Source: Saccharothrix carnea
Lineage (GTDB): Bacteria; Actinomycetota; Actinomycetes; Mycobacteriales; Pseudonocardiaceae
Reading direction: 5' to 3'
Length of the DNA stretch: 64,000 nucleotides
NCBI RefSeq assembly: GCF_003014735.1
Contig: NZ_PYAX01000001.1
Coordinates: 496,001 to 560,000 of the forward strand
Shown here in pieces: positions 8,397 through 18,079 of the stretch. Position numbers and translations under genes: made by a program. Position 1 is the first letter of the stretch; each line of letters starts with the position of its first letter. The notes under the pieces were generated by a model. It made no database searches. It saw only the letters and a program-made list of their open reading frames with translations, and was not told the origin of the DNA.

Positions 8397-8444
8397 ACGC
8401 CGCCGAGACCTGCGGCGATATACATCGACAGGTCTCGGCGGCGT
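8397..8444. terminator. 16-bp perfect hairpin after serA
   Basis: ACGCCGCCGAGACCTG and CAGGTCTCGGCGGCGT pair perfectly around a 16-base loop, 23 bases after the serA stop. It is the likely serA terminator. The remaining 190 bases to the protease start show no gene. Confidence 0.7.
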
Positions 8445-8467
8445 TACTCCGTTTCGGGGACTTCCGG

Positions 8468-10057
8468 TCAGTCGAAGTTGACCGAGCGCACCGTGCGCGC
8501 ACCGACGGCCGCACCGATCGGGTCGAGCACCGCGGTGTCCACCGGGCGGTCCACGCGCAGCAGCATGAACGCGTCCGCGCCGTCCTTGGTCTGGCTGATC
8601 TGGGCGGCCTCGACGTTCACGCCCGCCTCACCGAGCAGCGTGCCCACGGTGCCCATCACGCCCGGCCGGTCCGGGTACTCCAGCAGCAGCACGTTGCCCT
8701 CGGCGCGCAGGTCGAAGCCGCGGCCGTTGATGCCGACCAGCTTCTCCACCTGGTCCAGGCCCGTGAGGGTGCCGGACACCGTGATGACCGCGCCGTCCGC
8801 CTGCACCGCGCGCACCGTGACCAGGCTGCGGTGGTTGGCGCTCTCCGGCTCCTTGACCAGGTCGACGCTCACGCCGAGCGAGTTCGCCAGCGCCGGGGCG
8901 TTGACGAAGGTGACCTGCTCCTCGACCACGCTGGAGAACACGCCGCGCAGCGCGGCCAGCGGCAGCACCGCGACGTCCTCGCTGGACAGCTCGCCGCGCA
9001 CCTCGACCGAGACCGCGGTCGGCGCCTTCGCGCTCAGCGCCGCGACCACCGTGCCCAGCTTCTGCACCAGCGGCAGGTAGGGGCGGACCTCCTCGCCGAC
9101 CACGCCGCCGCCCTGCACGTTCACCGCGTCCGGCACGAAGTCGCCCGCCAGGGCCAGCAGCACCGACTTGGCCACGTCCGTGCCCGCCCGGTCCTGCGCC
9201 TCGCTCGTGGACGCGCCCAGGTGCGGGGTGACGACCACGTTCGGCAGGCCGAACAGCGGGCTCTCGGTGGTGGGCTCGGTGGAGAACACGTCGATGCCCG
9301 CGCCGCCGACCTGGCCCTCCTTCACGGCCTCGGCCAGCGCCTCCTCGTCGACCAGACCGCCGCGGGCGGCGTTGACGATGATCACGCCGCGCTTGGCCTT
9401 GGCCAGCTGCTCGGCGCCGATCAGGCCCTTGGTCTCCGGGGTCTTCGGCAGGTGGATCGAGATGAAGTCGGCGCGCTCCAGCAGCTCCTCCAGCGTGACC
9501 AGCTCGATGCCGAGCTGCGCGGCGCGGGCGGCGCTGACGTACGGGTCGTAGGCGATGAGCGTGGTGCCGAAGGCGGCGATGCGCGCGGCGAACAGCTGGC
9601 CGATCTTGCCCAGGCCGACCACGCCGACGGTCTTGCCCTGCACCTCGACGCCGTTGAACTTGCTGCGCTTCCACTCGTGGTTCTGCAGCGTGGCGTGCGC
9701 GGCCGGGATCTGGCGTGCGGTGGCCAGCAGCAGGGCGACGGCGTGCTCGGCGGCGCTGACGATGTTCGAGGTGGGCGCGTTGACGACCATGACGCCGCGC
9801 TCGGTGGCGGCGGGCACCTCGACGTTGTCCAGTCCGACGCCCGCGCGGGCGACGACCTTGAGCTTGGTGGTGGCCTTGAAGACCTCGGCGTCGACCTTGG
9901 TGGCGGAGCGGACCAGGAGGGCGTCGGCGTCGGCGACGGCTTCGAGCAGCGCGGGACGGTCGGTGCCGTCGACGTGGCGCACCTCGATGCCATCACCGAA
10001 GACGTCGAGAACGGACGGTGCGAGCTTCTCGGCGATGAGGACAACGGGCTTGGTCAC
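8468..10057 (-). CDS. serA: D-3-phosphoglycerate dehydrogenase
   Basis: 529 residues, the usual length of the long actinobacterial type. It oxidises 3-phosphoglycerate to 3-phosphohydroxypyruvate, the first step of serine synthesis. Domains in order: a substrate/NAD core (1-310) with GVGLDNV, the Rossmann motif VVGLGKIGQLFA, the Arg motif NAARGGLVDEEAL and the His motif TPHLGAST; an intervening domain (about 315-450); and a C-terminal ACT domain (about 455-529, LLLEYPDRPGVMGTVGTLLG), which in this type mediates serine feedback. It starts MTKPVVLIAEKL at 10057. It lies downstream of ilvC on the same strand but is separated by DUF397, a repeat locus and 265 bases, so it is probably transcribed separately. 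Confidence 0.96.
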   Translation of the reverse strand: MTKPVVLIAEKLAPSVLDVFGDGIEVRHVDGTDRPALLEAVADADALLVRSATKVDAEVFKATTKLKVVARAGVGLDNVEVPAATERGVMVVNAPTSNIVSAAEHAVALLLATARQIPAAHATLQNHEWKRSKFNGVEVQGKTVGVVGLGKIGQLFAARIAAFGTTLIAYDPYVSAARAAQLGIELVTLEELLERADFISIHLPKTPETKGLIGAEQLAKAKRGVIIVNAARGGLVDEEALAEAVKEGQVGGAGIDVFSTEPTTESPLFGLPNVVVTPHLGASTSEAQDRAGTDVAKSVLLALAGDFVPDAVNVQGGGVVGEEVRPYLPLVQKLGTVVAALSAKAPTAVSVEVRGELSSEDVAVLPLAALRGVFSSVVEEQVTFVNAPALANSLGVSVDLVKEPESANHRSLVTVRAVQADGAVITVSGTLTGLDQVEKLVGINGRGFDLRAEGNVLLLEYPDRPGVMGTVGTLLGEAGVNVEAAQISQTKDGADAFMLLRVDRPVDTAVLDPIGAAVGARTVRSVNFD

Positions 10058-10219
10058 GGACGTCGCTCCCGGTGGTGTGAACGGGTGGGGAGCGCGGGGC
10101 CGTCGAGCAGGTCGTCACCCGCGCCGGCCGGCCACGGCAATGTGTCCGGGTTGTTAACGAGCATAGTCAGCGCCCACCCCGTGCTTGACACCCGGGTGCC
10201 CTGTTTCACCTGCTGGAAC

Positions 10220-10320
10220 CCGGTACGCGCGTCCTACATGGACTTCGCGTCGACCCGAGCGTTCAACTCGGGTGTCCGGAACGTAGGACACGGTCGTCCG
10301 GAACGTAGGACACGCGGTGG
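10220..10320. repeat. direct and inverted repeats, locus B of the 3'-end family
   Basis: GTCCGGAACGTAGGACACG occurs twice in direct orientation (about 10277-10295 and 10298-10316). A partial inverted partner CGTCCTACATG lies at about 10229, and CGAGCGTTCAACTCG, a palindrome related to the GAGCGTTGAACTC unit at 32964, lies at about 10257. The tract ends within 3 bases of the 3' end of the DUF397 gene. Confidence 0.75.
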
Positions 10321-10322
10321 GG

Positions 10323-10592
10323 TCACCAGGGTTCGTCGAACTCGCCGTCCTTCACGCCGAGGATGAACGCCTCCCACTCGGCGGGAGTGAAGACCAGCAC
10401 CGGGCCGTCCGGGTGGGCCGAGTTGCGCATCGCCGTGTACGTCACGCCGTCGGTGTGCTCGACGAACGCGATCTCGACGTGCTCCTCCTCGTCCTCGGCG
10501 CCCTCGTCGCTGCGGATCCACTCGGCTCCGCTGAGGTCGAGGTTGCCCCGGACGTGGGCCTTGTCGTCGTAGATGGGCGCGCTGTCGGTCAT
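10323..10592 (-). CDS. DUF397 domain protein
   Basis: 89 residues from the ATG at 10592; the upstream in-frame extension lies inside ilvC and is not real coding. The text WIRSDEGAEDEEEHVEIAFV...MRNSAHPDGPVLVFTPAEWEAFILGVKDGEFDEPW has the DUF397 pattern: Trp-x-x-Ser start, and the PDGPVLVFTPAEWEAF block. DUF397 proteins are small actinomycete proteins usually encoded next to an Xre-type regulator; none is adjacent here. The middle segment is unusually acidic (DEGAEDEEEHVE). A TATACC box 7 bases before the ATG suggests leaderless translation. Its molecular role is unknown. Confidence 0.82.
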   Translation of the reverse strand: MTDSAPIYDDKAHVRGNLDLSGAEWIRSDEGAEDEEEHVEIAFVEHTDGVTYTAMRNSAHPDGPVLVFTPAEWEAFILGVKDGEFDEPW

Positions 10593-10605
10593 GGGCCTAG
10601 GTATA

Positions 10606-10637
10606 CCGGGGCCCGCGGTCGGAACCGCGGGCCCCGG
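10606..10637. terminator. terminator hairpin between ilvC and the DUF397 gene
   Basis: CCGGGGCCCGCGG and CCGCGGGCCCCGG form a perfect 13-bp stem with a 6-base loop, 18 bases after the ilvC stop. It ends the ilvBNC transcript or limits read-through into the DUF397 gene. Confidence 0.75.
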
Positions 10638-10654
10638 CGAAAAAGCCGCCGATC

Positions 10655-12208
<1,554 letters not shown>

Positions 12209-12212
<4 letters not shown>

Positions 12213-14047
12213 TCGTCCTCGTCGAACAGCGGGCGGATGCCCCGCGCGGCCATGATCTCGCTGTTGCCCGTGCCCGCGGCCACCATCGGCCAGACCTGGG
12301 CGTCCTTGCCGACCACGAAGTCGATGACGACCGGCCGGTCGTTGATCTCCATGGCCTGCTGGATGACCGCGTCGACCTCCTCGCGGGACTCGGCGCGCAG
12401 ACCCGCGCAGCCCATCGCCTCGGCGAGCAGCTTGAAGTCGGGGATTCGGTGCTTGTGCGTGCCCAGGTCGGTGCTGGAGTAGCGCTCGCCGTAGAACAGG
12501 GTCTGCCACTGGCGGACCATGCCCAGGTTGCCGTTGTTGATGACGGCGACCTTGATCGGGATGCCCTCGATGGCGCAGGTGGCCAGCTCCTGGTTGGTCA
12601 TCTGGAAGCAGCCGTCACCGTCGATCGCCCACACCTGGACGTCCGGCACGCCCGCCTTCGCGCCCATCGCGGCGGGCACCGCGTAGCCCATCGTGCCGAG
12701 GCCGCCGGAGTTGATCCACGTGCGCGGGCGCTCGTACTTCACGAACTGCGCGGCCCACATCTGGTGCTGGCCGACGCCCGCGGTGAACAGGGTGTCGGGC
12801 GGGGTCAGCGCGCCGATCCGCTCGATCGCGTACTGCGGCGAGAGCGTGCCGTCCTCGGGCCAGTCGTAGCCCAGCGGGAACGTCTCGCGCAGCGCGTCGA
12901 GCTGCTCCCACCACGGGGCGAGGTCGACCGTGCGGGCCGCGTTCTCCTTCTCCGCGCGGACCGCGTCGACCAGCTCGCTGATGATCTCCTTGCAGTCGCC
13001 CACGATCGGCACGTCCGCGCGGCGGTTCTTCGAGATCTCCGCCGGGTCGATGTCGGCGTGCACGACCTGCGCGTCCGGCGCGAACGTGGACAGCTGGCCG
13101 GTGACCCGGTCGTCGAACCGCGCGCCGAGGGCGATCAGCAGGTCCGACTTCTGCATCGCGGCGACCGCCGACACCGTGCCGTGCATACCGGGCATGCCCA
13201 GGTGCTGGGGGTGCGAGTCGGGGAACGCGCCGCGCGCCATCAGCGTGGTCACCACCGGGATGCCGGTGGACTCGGCCAGCTCCAGCAGCTCGGCCGACGC
13301 CTCGGCCTTGATCACGCCGCCGCCGACGTAGAGGACGGGGCGACGGGCCGCGGCGATCAGCTTCGCGGCCTCGCGCACCTGCTTGCCGTGCGGCCGGGTC
13401 GTCGGCCGGTAACCGGGCAGGCGCAGCTCCGGCGGCCAGGAGAACGAGGTCATCTCCTGCAGCACGTCCTTGGGGATGTCCACCAGGACGGGGCCGGGTC
13501 GGCCGGTCGAGGCCAGGTGGAACGCCTCGGCGACGGCGCGCGGGATGTCCGCGGCGTCGGTGACGAGGAAGTTGTGCTTGGTGATCGGCATCGTGATGCC
13601 GCAGATGTCGGCTTCCTGGAACGCGTCCGTGCCGATCAGCGGCCGGGACTGCTGGCCGGTGATGGCGACCACCGGGACGGAGTCCATGTTGGCGTCGGCC
13701 AGCGGGGTGACGAGGTTCGTCGCGCCCGGTCCCGAGGTGGCCATGCAGACGCCGACCTTGCCGGTGGCCTGGGCGTACCCGGTGGCGGCGTGGCCCGCGC
13801 CCTGCTCGTGGCGGACCAGGATGTGGCGCACCTTGGTGGAGTCGAGGAGGGGGTCGTAGGCAGGCAGGATCGTGCCGCCGGGAATGCCGAAGACCACTTC
13901 GCAGCCCACTGCCTCCAGCGAGCGGACGAGGGACTGGGCACCGGTCACGCGGATGGGAGCGCCGCTCGGCGGGGCCGGTTTCGGCCGCGGTCCAGGGCGG
14001 GGCGACGACGACTCTCCGGGAGCCGGTCGCGAGGTTGCGCTGGTCAT
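12209..14047 (-). CDS. ilvB: acetolactate synthase large (catalytic) subunit
   Basis: 612 residues from the ATG at 14047, which has GAGG 7 bases upstream; an in-frame ATG ten codons earlier lacks a site. The enzyme is ThDP- and FAD-dependent and makes acetolactate from pyruvate, or acetohydroxybutyrate with 2-oxobutyrate. Visible elements: [15 protein letters not shown], the catalytic Glu in [16 protein letters not shown], a central FAD domain, and the ThDP/Mg motif [15 protein letters not shown] with [13 protein letters not shown] 40-residue proline/serine-rich N-terminal extension precedes the first domain. Transcription is controlled by the leader peptide and attenuator at 14090-14213. Confidence 0.97.
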
Positions 14048-14089
14048 CTGTCTGCCTCGTGGGTAAGGAGAATGCACGGTCCGGGCACG

Positions 14090-14127
14090 AAAAAACCCTC
14101 GCCAACCCGAACGGGTCGTACGAGGGT
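14090..14127 (-). terminator. attenuator terminator upstream of ilvB
   Basis: On the minus strand ACCCTCG and CGAGGGT flank an inner ACCCG/CGGGT helix and are followed by six T residues. It lies between the leader peptide and the ilvB ribosome site. Confidence 0.85.
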
Positions 14128-14128
14128 C

Positions 14129-14168
14129 GCGCGTCGACGCAAGCTCGAATGCCTAGGCGTCGACGCGC
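14129..14168 (-). promoter_or_regulatory. competing hairpin of the ilvB attenuator
   Basis: GCGCGTCGACGC (ending at 14140) and GCGTCGACGCGC (from about 14157) form a perfect stem that overlaps the last codons and stop of the leader peptide and abuts the terminator. It is the pause or protector hairpin of the switch; the exact antiterminator pairing cannot be settled by eye. Confidence 0.7.
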
Positions 14169-14200
14169 CTGGGAAGTACGAGAACGAGGTTGCGCTGCAT
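14153..14200 (-). CDS. branched-chain leader peptide of the ilvBNC operon
   Basis: Fifteen residues from ATG 14200: MQRNLVLVLPRRVDA, then TAG. Five consecutive Leu/Val codons (CTC GTT CTC GTA CTT) occupy positions 5-9. A hairpin overlaps the stop and an intrinsic terminator follows, then ilvB. This is the classic ribosome-mediated attenuation arrangement for ilv operons. The ATG lies 7 bases after a TAACGT -10 box, so the mRNA probably begins at the A of the start codon. Confidence 0.9.
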   Translation of the reverse strand: MQRNLVLVLPRRVDA

Positions 14201-14207
14201 GGCGCTG

Positions 14208-14237
14208 ACGTTAACCGTGAAGCAGGTGGAGCGTCAA
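14208..14237 (-). promoter_or_regulatory. promoter of the ilvBNC operon
   Basis: TTGACG at 14232-14237 and TAACGT at 14208-14213 (minus strand) are separated by 18 bases, a good match to the housekeeping sigma consensus. The predicted start point coincides with the leader-peptide ATG at 14200. Confidence 0.75.
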
Positions 14238-14316
14238 CTGTGCGGGACGGCACTCCCGGATGGTGGAAGCCTCCACGTGGGTGGACGCGGGCCGGAGTCA
14301 CCCGCTCGGACGATGA

Positions 14317-14784
14317 GTGGCAGCATCTCGACACGTGCCGAAAGTCGTGTTCCGCATCCCCACCCCCGCGCTGCTGGCCGCCGGGTCCGCCGCCATCTGC
14401 GCGACGCCCGTCGCCTGGGGCGTGCCCGGTCTCCAAGCCCTCTACCTGCTGCCGGCGGCCTTCGCGTGGTGGGTGGTGCGCAACCGCACGACCGTGGACG
14501 GCGATCGGATCGTGGCCCGGGGCACGTTCGGCAAGCGCGAGGTGCCGTGGTCGGACGTGAAGGCGATCAAGGTGGTCCCGAAGGGGTGGTTGTCGGCGGT
14601 GCTGACCGACGACTCCGTGATGCGGCTGCCCGCCGTCCGCGCCGCGCACCTGCCGATGTTGTCGCAGGTCAGCCGGGGTCGGGTGGCCGATCCGACGGCC
14701 GTGGCCGCGGCCGACGAGCCCGCGGAGGAGCCCGCCGAGGCTGACGGGGACGCAACGCCGCCGCCCGTAAAGTCCCAGGAGTGA
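14317..14784 (+). CDS. PH-domain membrane-associated protein
   Basis: 155 residues from GTG 14317 (a GTG six codons later is possible). Two hydrophobic segments at about 13-30 and 34-52 are followed by a small bacterial PH-like domain (VRNRTTVDGDRIVARGTFGKREVPWSDVKAIKVVP), then an acidic Ala/Glu-rich tail. The pattern matches the short actinobacterial PH-domain proteins with two membrane segments; their biochemical role is not known. It is divergent from ilvB and overlaps the next gene by four bases (GTGA). Confidence 0.75.
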   Translation: MAASRHVPKVVFRIPTPALLAAGSAAICATPVAWGVPGLQALYLLPAAFAWWVVRNRTTVDGDRIVARGTFGKREVPWSDVKAIKVVPKGWLSAVLTDDSVMRLPAVRAAHLPMLSQVSRGRVADPTAVAAADEPAEEPAEADGDATPPPVKSQE

Positions 14785-15215
14785 GTTCTCGCACACAGTG
14801 GGTGCCTGTGGTCAGCCTGGTGCTGTCGCTGGCGGGCCTGGCGGTCTCGACCTACCTCACGATCGCGCACTTCACCGAGGGCGCGCTGCTGTGCGCCGAG
14901 GGCTCGGTGATCGACTGCGGCACGGTCACCAGCAGCGAGCAGTCGGAGCTGTTCGGCATCCCGGTCGCGGTGCTGGGCCTGGCGTTCTTCGCGTTCCTGA
15001 CCGTCGCGTGCCTGCCGTTCGCCTGGCGCAGCGAGGCGCTGCACTGGGCGCGGCTGGTGTCGGTCGGCGTCGGCGTGCTGTTCGTGGTGTACCTGGTGGC
15101 GGCCGAGTTCCTGCTGATCGGGAAGGTCTGCCTGTGGTGCACCGCCGTGCACGTGATCACGCTCGCGCTCGCCGCCGTGCTGGTCACCGGCGCGTTGCGG
15201 CGGAGTAATCTCTGA
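14781..15215 (+). CDS. vitamin K epoxide reductase (VKOR) family protein
   Basis: 144 residues with four to five membrane helices. The VKOR cysteines are all present: loop pair Cys38 and Cys46 (LLCAEGSVIDCGTV), the conserved Ser after them (SEQSELFGIP), and the active CxxC CLWC at 117-120. Bacterial VKOR reoxidises DsbA-like thiol oxidases with a quinone and so supports disulfide formation in exported proteins. The GTG start overlaps the PH-gene stop, so the two are translated together. No DsbA partner is encoded next to it here. Confidence 0.88.
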   Translation: MSSRTQWVPVVSLVLSLAGLAVSTYLTIAHFTEGALLCAEGSVIDCGTVTSSEQSELFGIPVAVLGLAFFAFLTVACLPFAWRSEALHWARLVSVGVGVLFVVYLVAAEFLLIGKVCLWCTAVHVITLALAAVLVTGALRRSNL

Positions 15216-15296
15216 GGCACCGCTCCGACCTTCCCGCGCCCCCACCCCCGCGCGCGTCGTTACGCGAACCTCTTGGCAAAGACTTCTGGAGGAGCC

Positions 15297-17144
15297 GTGC
15301 CACCGCTCCGTTCCCGCACCACCACGCACGGCCGCAACGCCGCGGGCGCACGCGCGCTCTGGCGTGCGACCGGCATGACCGACAGCGACTTCGGCAAGCC
15401 GATCGTGGCCATCGCCAACTCCTACACGCAGTTCGTGCCGGGGCACGTGCACCTGCGCGACCTCGGCGACATCGTGGCCGAGGCGGTCCGCGAGGCGGGC
15501 GGGGTGCCGCGCGAGTTCCACACGATCGCGGTGGACGACGGCATCGCCATGGGGCACGGCGGGATGCTGTACTCGCTGCCGTCGCGGGAGATCATCGCCG
15601 ACTCGGTCGAGTACATGGTCAACGCGCACCAGGCCGACGCGATCGTGTGCATCTCCAACTGCGACAAGATCACGCCGGGCATGCTCAACGCGGCCATGCG
15701 CCTGAACATCCCGGTCGTGTTCGTCTCCGGTGGACCGATGGAGGCGGGCAAGGCGGTCGTGGTGGACGGCGTGGCCGTCGCGCCGACCGACCTGATCACC
15801 GCGATCGCCGCATCCGCCTCGCCGGACGTGGACGAGGCCGGGTTGGCCGAGGTGGAGCGGTCGGCGTGCCCGACCTGCGGCTCGTGCTCGGGCATGTTCA
15901 CCGCGAACTCGATGAACTGCCTCACCGAGGCGCTGGGCCTGGCGCTGCCGGGCAACGGCTCCACGCTGGCCACGCACTCCGCGCGGCGCGAGCTGTTCGC
16001 CGAGGCCGGCCGCACGGTCGTGGACCTGTGCCAGCGGTACTACGAGCAGGACGACGACTCGGTGCTGCCGCGCTCGATCGCCAACCGCAAGGCGTTCGAG
16101 AACGCCATGGCGCTGGACATGGCGATGGGCGGCTCCACGAACACCGTGCTGCACGTCCTCGCCGCCGCGCAGGAGGGCGAGGTCGACTTCACGCTGGCCG
16201 ACATCGACGCGGTGAGCCGCCGGGTGCCGTGCCTGGCGAAGGTGTCGCCGAACTCGGACTACCACATGGAGGACGTGCACCGGGCCGGTGGCATCCCGGC
16301 CCTGCTGGGCGAGCTGTGGCGGGGCGGGCTGCTCAACGAGGACGTGCACACCGTGCACAGCCCGGACGTCGCGTCGTGGCTGGGCGAGTGGGACATCCGC
16401 GCCGAGTCGCCGTCGCAGCGGGCGATCGAGCTGTTCCACGCGGCGCCGGGCGGCGTGCGCACGACGCAGGCGTTCTCCACGTCCAACCGGTGGTCGAAGC
16501 TGGACACGGACGCGGCCGGCGGCTGCATCCGCGACGTCGGGCACGCGTACACCAAGGACGGCGGCCTGGCCGTGCTGCACGGCAACCTGGCCGAGCGCGG
16601 CGCGGTCATCAAGGCGGCGGGCGTCGACGAGGAGCTGTGGCACTTCGAGGGGCCGGCGCGGGTGGTGGAGTCCCAGGAGGAGGCCGTCTCGGCGATCCTG
16701 AAGAAGGAGATCCAGCCGGGCGACGTGCTCGTGGTGCGCTACGAGGGTCCGGCGGGCGGGCCGGGTATGCAGGAGATGCTGCACCCGACCGCGTTCCTCA
16801 AGGGCGCGGGGCTGGGCAGGAAGTGCGCGTTGATCACCGATGGCCGGTTCTCCGGCGGCACGTCGGGCCTGGCGATCGGGCACGTCTCGCCGGAGGCGGC
16901 AGGGGGCGGCGTGATCGGCCTGGTCCAGGACGGCGACCGGATCCTGATCGACGTGCACGAGCGGCGGCTGGAGCTGCTGGTGGACGAGAGCGTGCTGGCC
17001 GAGCGGCGGGCCAAGATGGAGGCCTCGGAGCGGCCGTGGCAGCCGGTCGACCGGGTCCGCCCGGTGACGGCGGCGCTGCGCGCGTACGCCCGGATGGCGA
17101 CGGACGCTTCCACCGGCGCGGTGCGCGACGTGAACTCTGCCTGA
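15297..17144 (+). CDS. ilvD: dihydroxyacid dehydratase
   Basis: 615 residues from the GTG at 15297, placed just after GGAGGAG; an upstream TTG in frame would put that site inside the gene. The N-terminus [27 protein letters not shown] is the usual start of actinobacterial IlvD. Fe-S cluster cysteines lie in [12 protein letters not shown] and [11 protein letters not shown]. It dehydrates dihydroxyacids to 2-oxoacids, the step after IlvC in valine, leucine and isoleucine synthesis. It is on the opposite strand from ilvBNC and has no visible attenuator. Confidence 0.96.
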   Translation: MPPLRSRTTTHGRNAAGARALWRATGMTDSDFGKPIVAIANSYTQFVPGHVHLRDLGDIVAEAVREAGGVPREFHTIAVDDGIAMGHGGMLYSLPSREIIADSVEYMVNAHQADAIVCISNCDKITPGMLNAAMRLNIPVVFVSGGPMEAGKAVVVDGVAVAPTDLITAIAASASPDVDEAGLAEVERSACPTCGSCSGMFTANSMNCLTEALGLALPGNGSTLATHSARRELFAEAGRTVVDLCQRYYEQDDDSVLPRSIANRKAFENAMALDMAMGGSTNTVLHVLAAAQEGEVDFTLADIDAVSRRVPCLAKVSPNSDYHMEDVHRAGGIPALLGELWRGGLLNEDVHTVHSPDVASWLGEWDIRAESPSQRAIELFHAAPGGVRTTQAFSTSNRWSKLDTDAAGGCIRDVGHAYTKDGGLAVLHGNLAERGAVIKAAGVDEELWHFEGPARVVESQEEAVSAILKKEIQPGDVLVVRYEGPAGGPGMQEMLHPTAFLKGAGLGRKCALITDGRFSGGTSGLAIGHVSPEAAGGGVIGLVQDGDRILIDVHERRLELLVDESVLAERRAKMEASERPWQPVDRVRPVTAALRAYARMATDASTGAVRDVNSA

Positions 17145-17167
17145 TTGCCGCTGCTCCGCAGACGGCG

Positions 17168-17269
17168 GGCGAGGTCGCCCGGAAGTCGACCGTTCGCGCC
17201 TGAACTTCCCGACGATCGGAAAGCGTGATCGCCGGGAGATGAGTCGCGAACGGTCGACGCGACCTCGCC
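17168..17269. repeat. long nested palindrome between convergent ilvD and DoxX genes (locus C)
   Basis: Outer arms GGCGAGGTCGC (17168-17178) and GCGACCTCGCC (17259-17269), inner arms GTCGACCGTTCGCG (17185-17198) and CGCGAACGGTCGAC (17245-17258), both perfect. The 102-base structure ends 3 bases before the DoxX stop codon. It probably acts as a bidirectional terminator. The core (GACCGTTCGCG) differs from the GAGAGTCCAACGCTC family, but the architecture and the 3'-end placement are the same. Confidence 0.8.
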
Positions 17270-17272
17270 GGT

Positions 17273-18007
17273 CTACCTGAAGACGTAGAGGGTCGCCGCA
17301 GTCGCGCCGGCGGCGATCACCAGGCAGATGAAACCGGACAGCAGCGGGTGGCGGAACCAGCTGCGGTTGTAGTCGAAGGCGGCACGGCCGGGGCCCGCGA
17401 AGAGCACCCCGAACGCCATCGCCGCGTAGACCGCCTCCAGCTCCACGCCGTTCGGCGCGAAGAAGCCGCCCTTGTACTTCAGCGCGATGACGTTCGCCAT
17501 CACGCCGAGCACGCCCGCCGCCGCCAGCGGCGTGAACAGGCCGAGGATCAGCAGCGCGCCGCCGCCGAGCTCGGTCACGCCGGTGACCCACGCCAGGATC
17601 CGCGCCTCGCGGAACCCGGCGGACTGCAGGTAGGCCGCGAACCCGTCGATGCCGGGCCCGCCGAACAGGCCGAACACCTTCTGCAGGCCGTGCATGACGA
17701 ACGCGCCGCCCAGCGCCAGCCGCAGCACCAGCAGGCCGATGTCGGCACTGGCGGTCCAGCCGAACGGCTTGCGGTCGTCCTCGTCCTCAAGGGCGTCGTA
17801 GTGGGTGGCGGGCTTGTCGTCCAAGTCCGCGATCGGCGTGTAGCCGGAGGTGTCGAAGCCCTTCGTGTCCCTGCCGAACGCGTCGCCGTCGATCGTCCGG
17901 GTGCCGTCGTCGAAGTGGTGAACTCCTCCGCCCACGCCACTCGTCGAGTAGAACCCGTCGTCGGAGTAGCCGCCCGATGTCCTCGAACGGTCGTCGTGAG
18001 TAGCCAC
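17273..18007 (-). CDS. DoxX family membrane protein with acidic N-terminal extension
   Basis: 244 residues from the GTG at 18007; an in-frame GTG/ATG further upstream adds a Cys/Arg-rich tail that looks non-coding. The C-terminal 150 residues are a four-helix DoxX domain (DIGLLVLRLALGGAFVMHGLQKVFGLFGGPGIDGF, LGGGALLILGLFTPLAA). The first 90 residues are soluble, acidic and Gly-rich. Actinobacterial DoxX proteins are linked to membrane redox or thiol stress complexes; the precise role is unknown. It converges with ilvD over a long palindrome. Confidence 0.85.
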   Translation of the reverse strand: MATHDDRSRTSGGYSDDGFYSTSGVGGGVHHFDDGTRTIDGDAFGRDTKGFDTSGYTPIADLDDKPATHYDALEDEDDRKPFGWTASADIGLLVLRLALGGAFVMHGLQKVFGLFGGPGIDGFAAYLQSAGFREARILAWVTGVTELGGGALLILGLFTPLAAAGVLGVMANVIALKYKGGFFAPNGVELEAVYAAMAFGVLFAGPGRAAFDYNRSWFRHPLLSGFICLVIAAGATAATLYVFR

Positions 18008-18079
18008 GCACCCGCACGTTAGGAGGTTCGGACGACGTCCGCGAGCGTCCGTTTCGCCGTGCACCTTCACCCGAATGGG

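Noticed and set aside
14442..17591. A 1049-codon minus-strand frame antisense to ilvD
   Set aside because: It is antisense to ilvD, VKOR and the PH gene, all with strong family motifs; composition is shadow-like.
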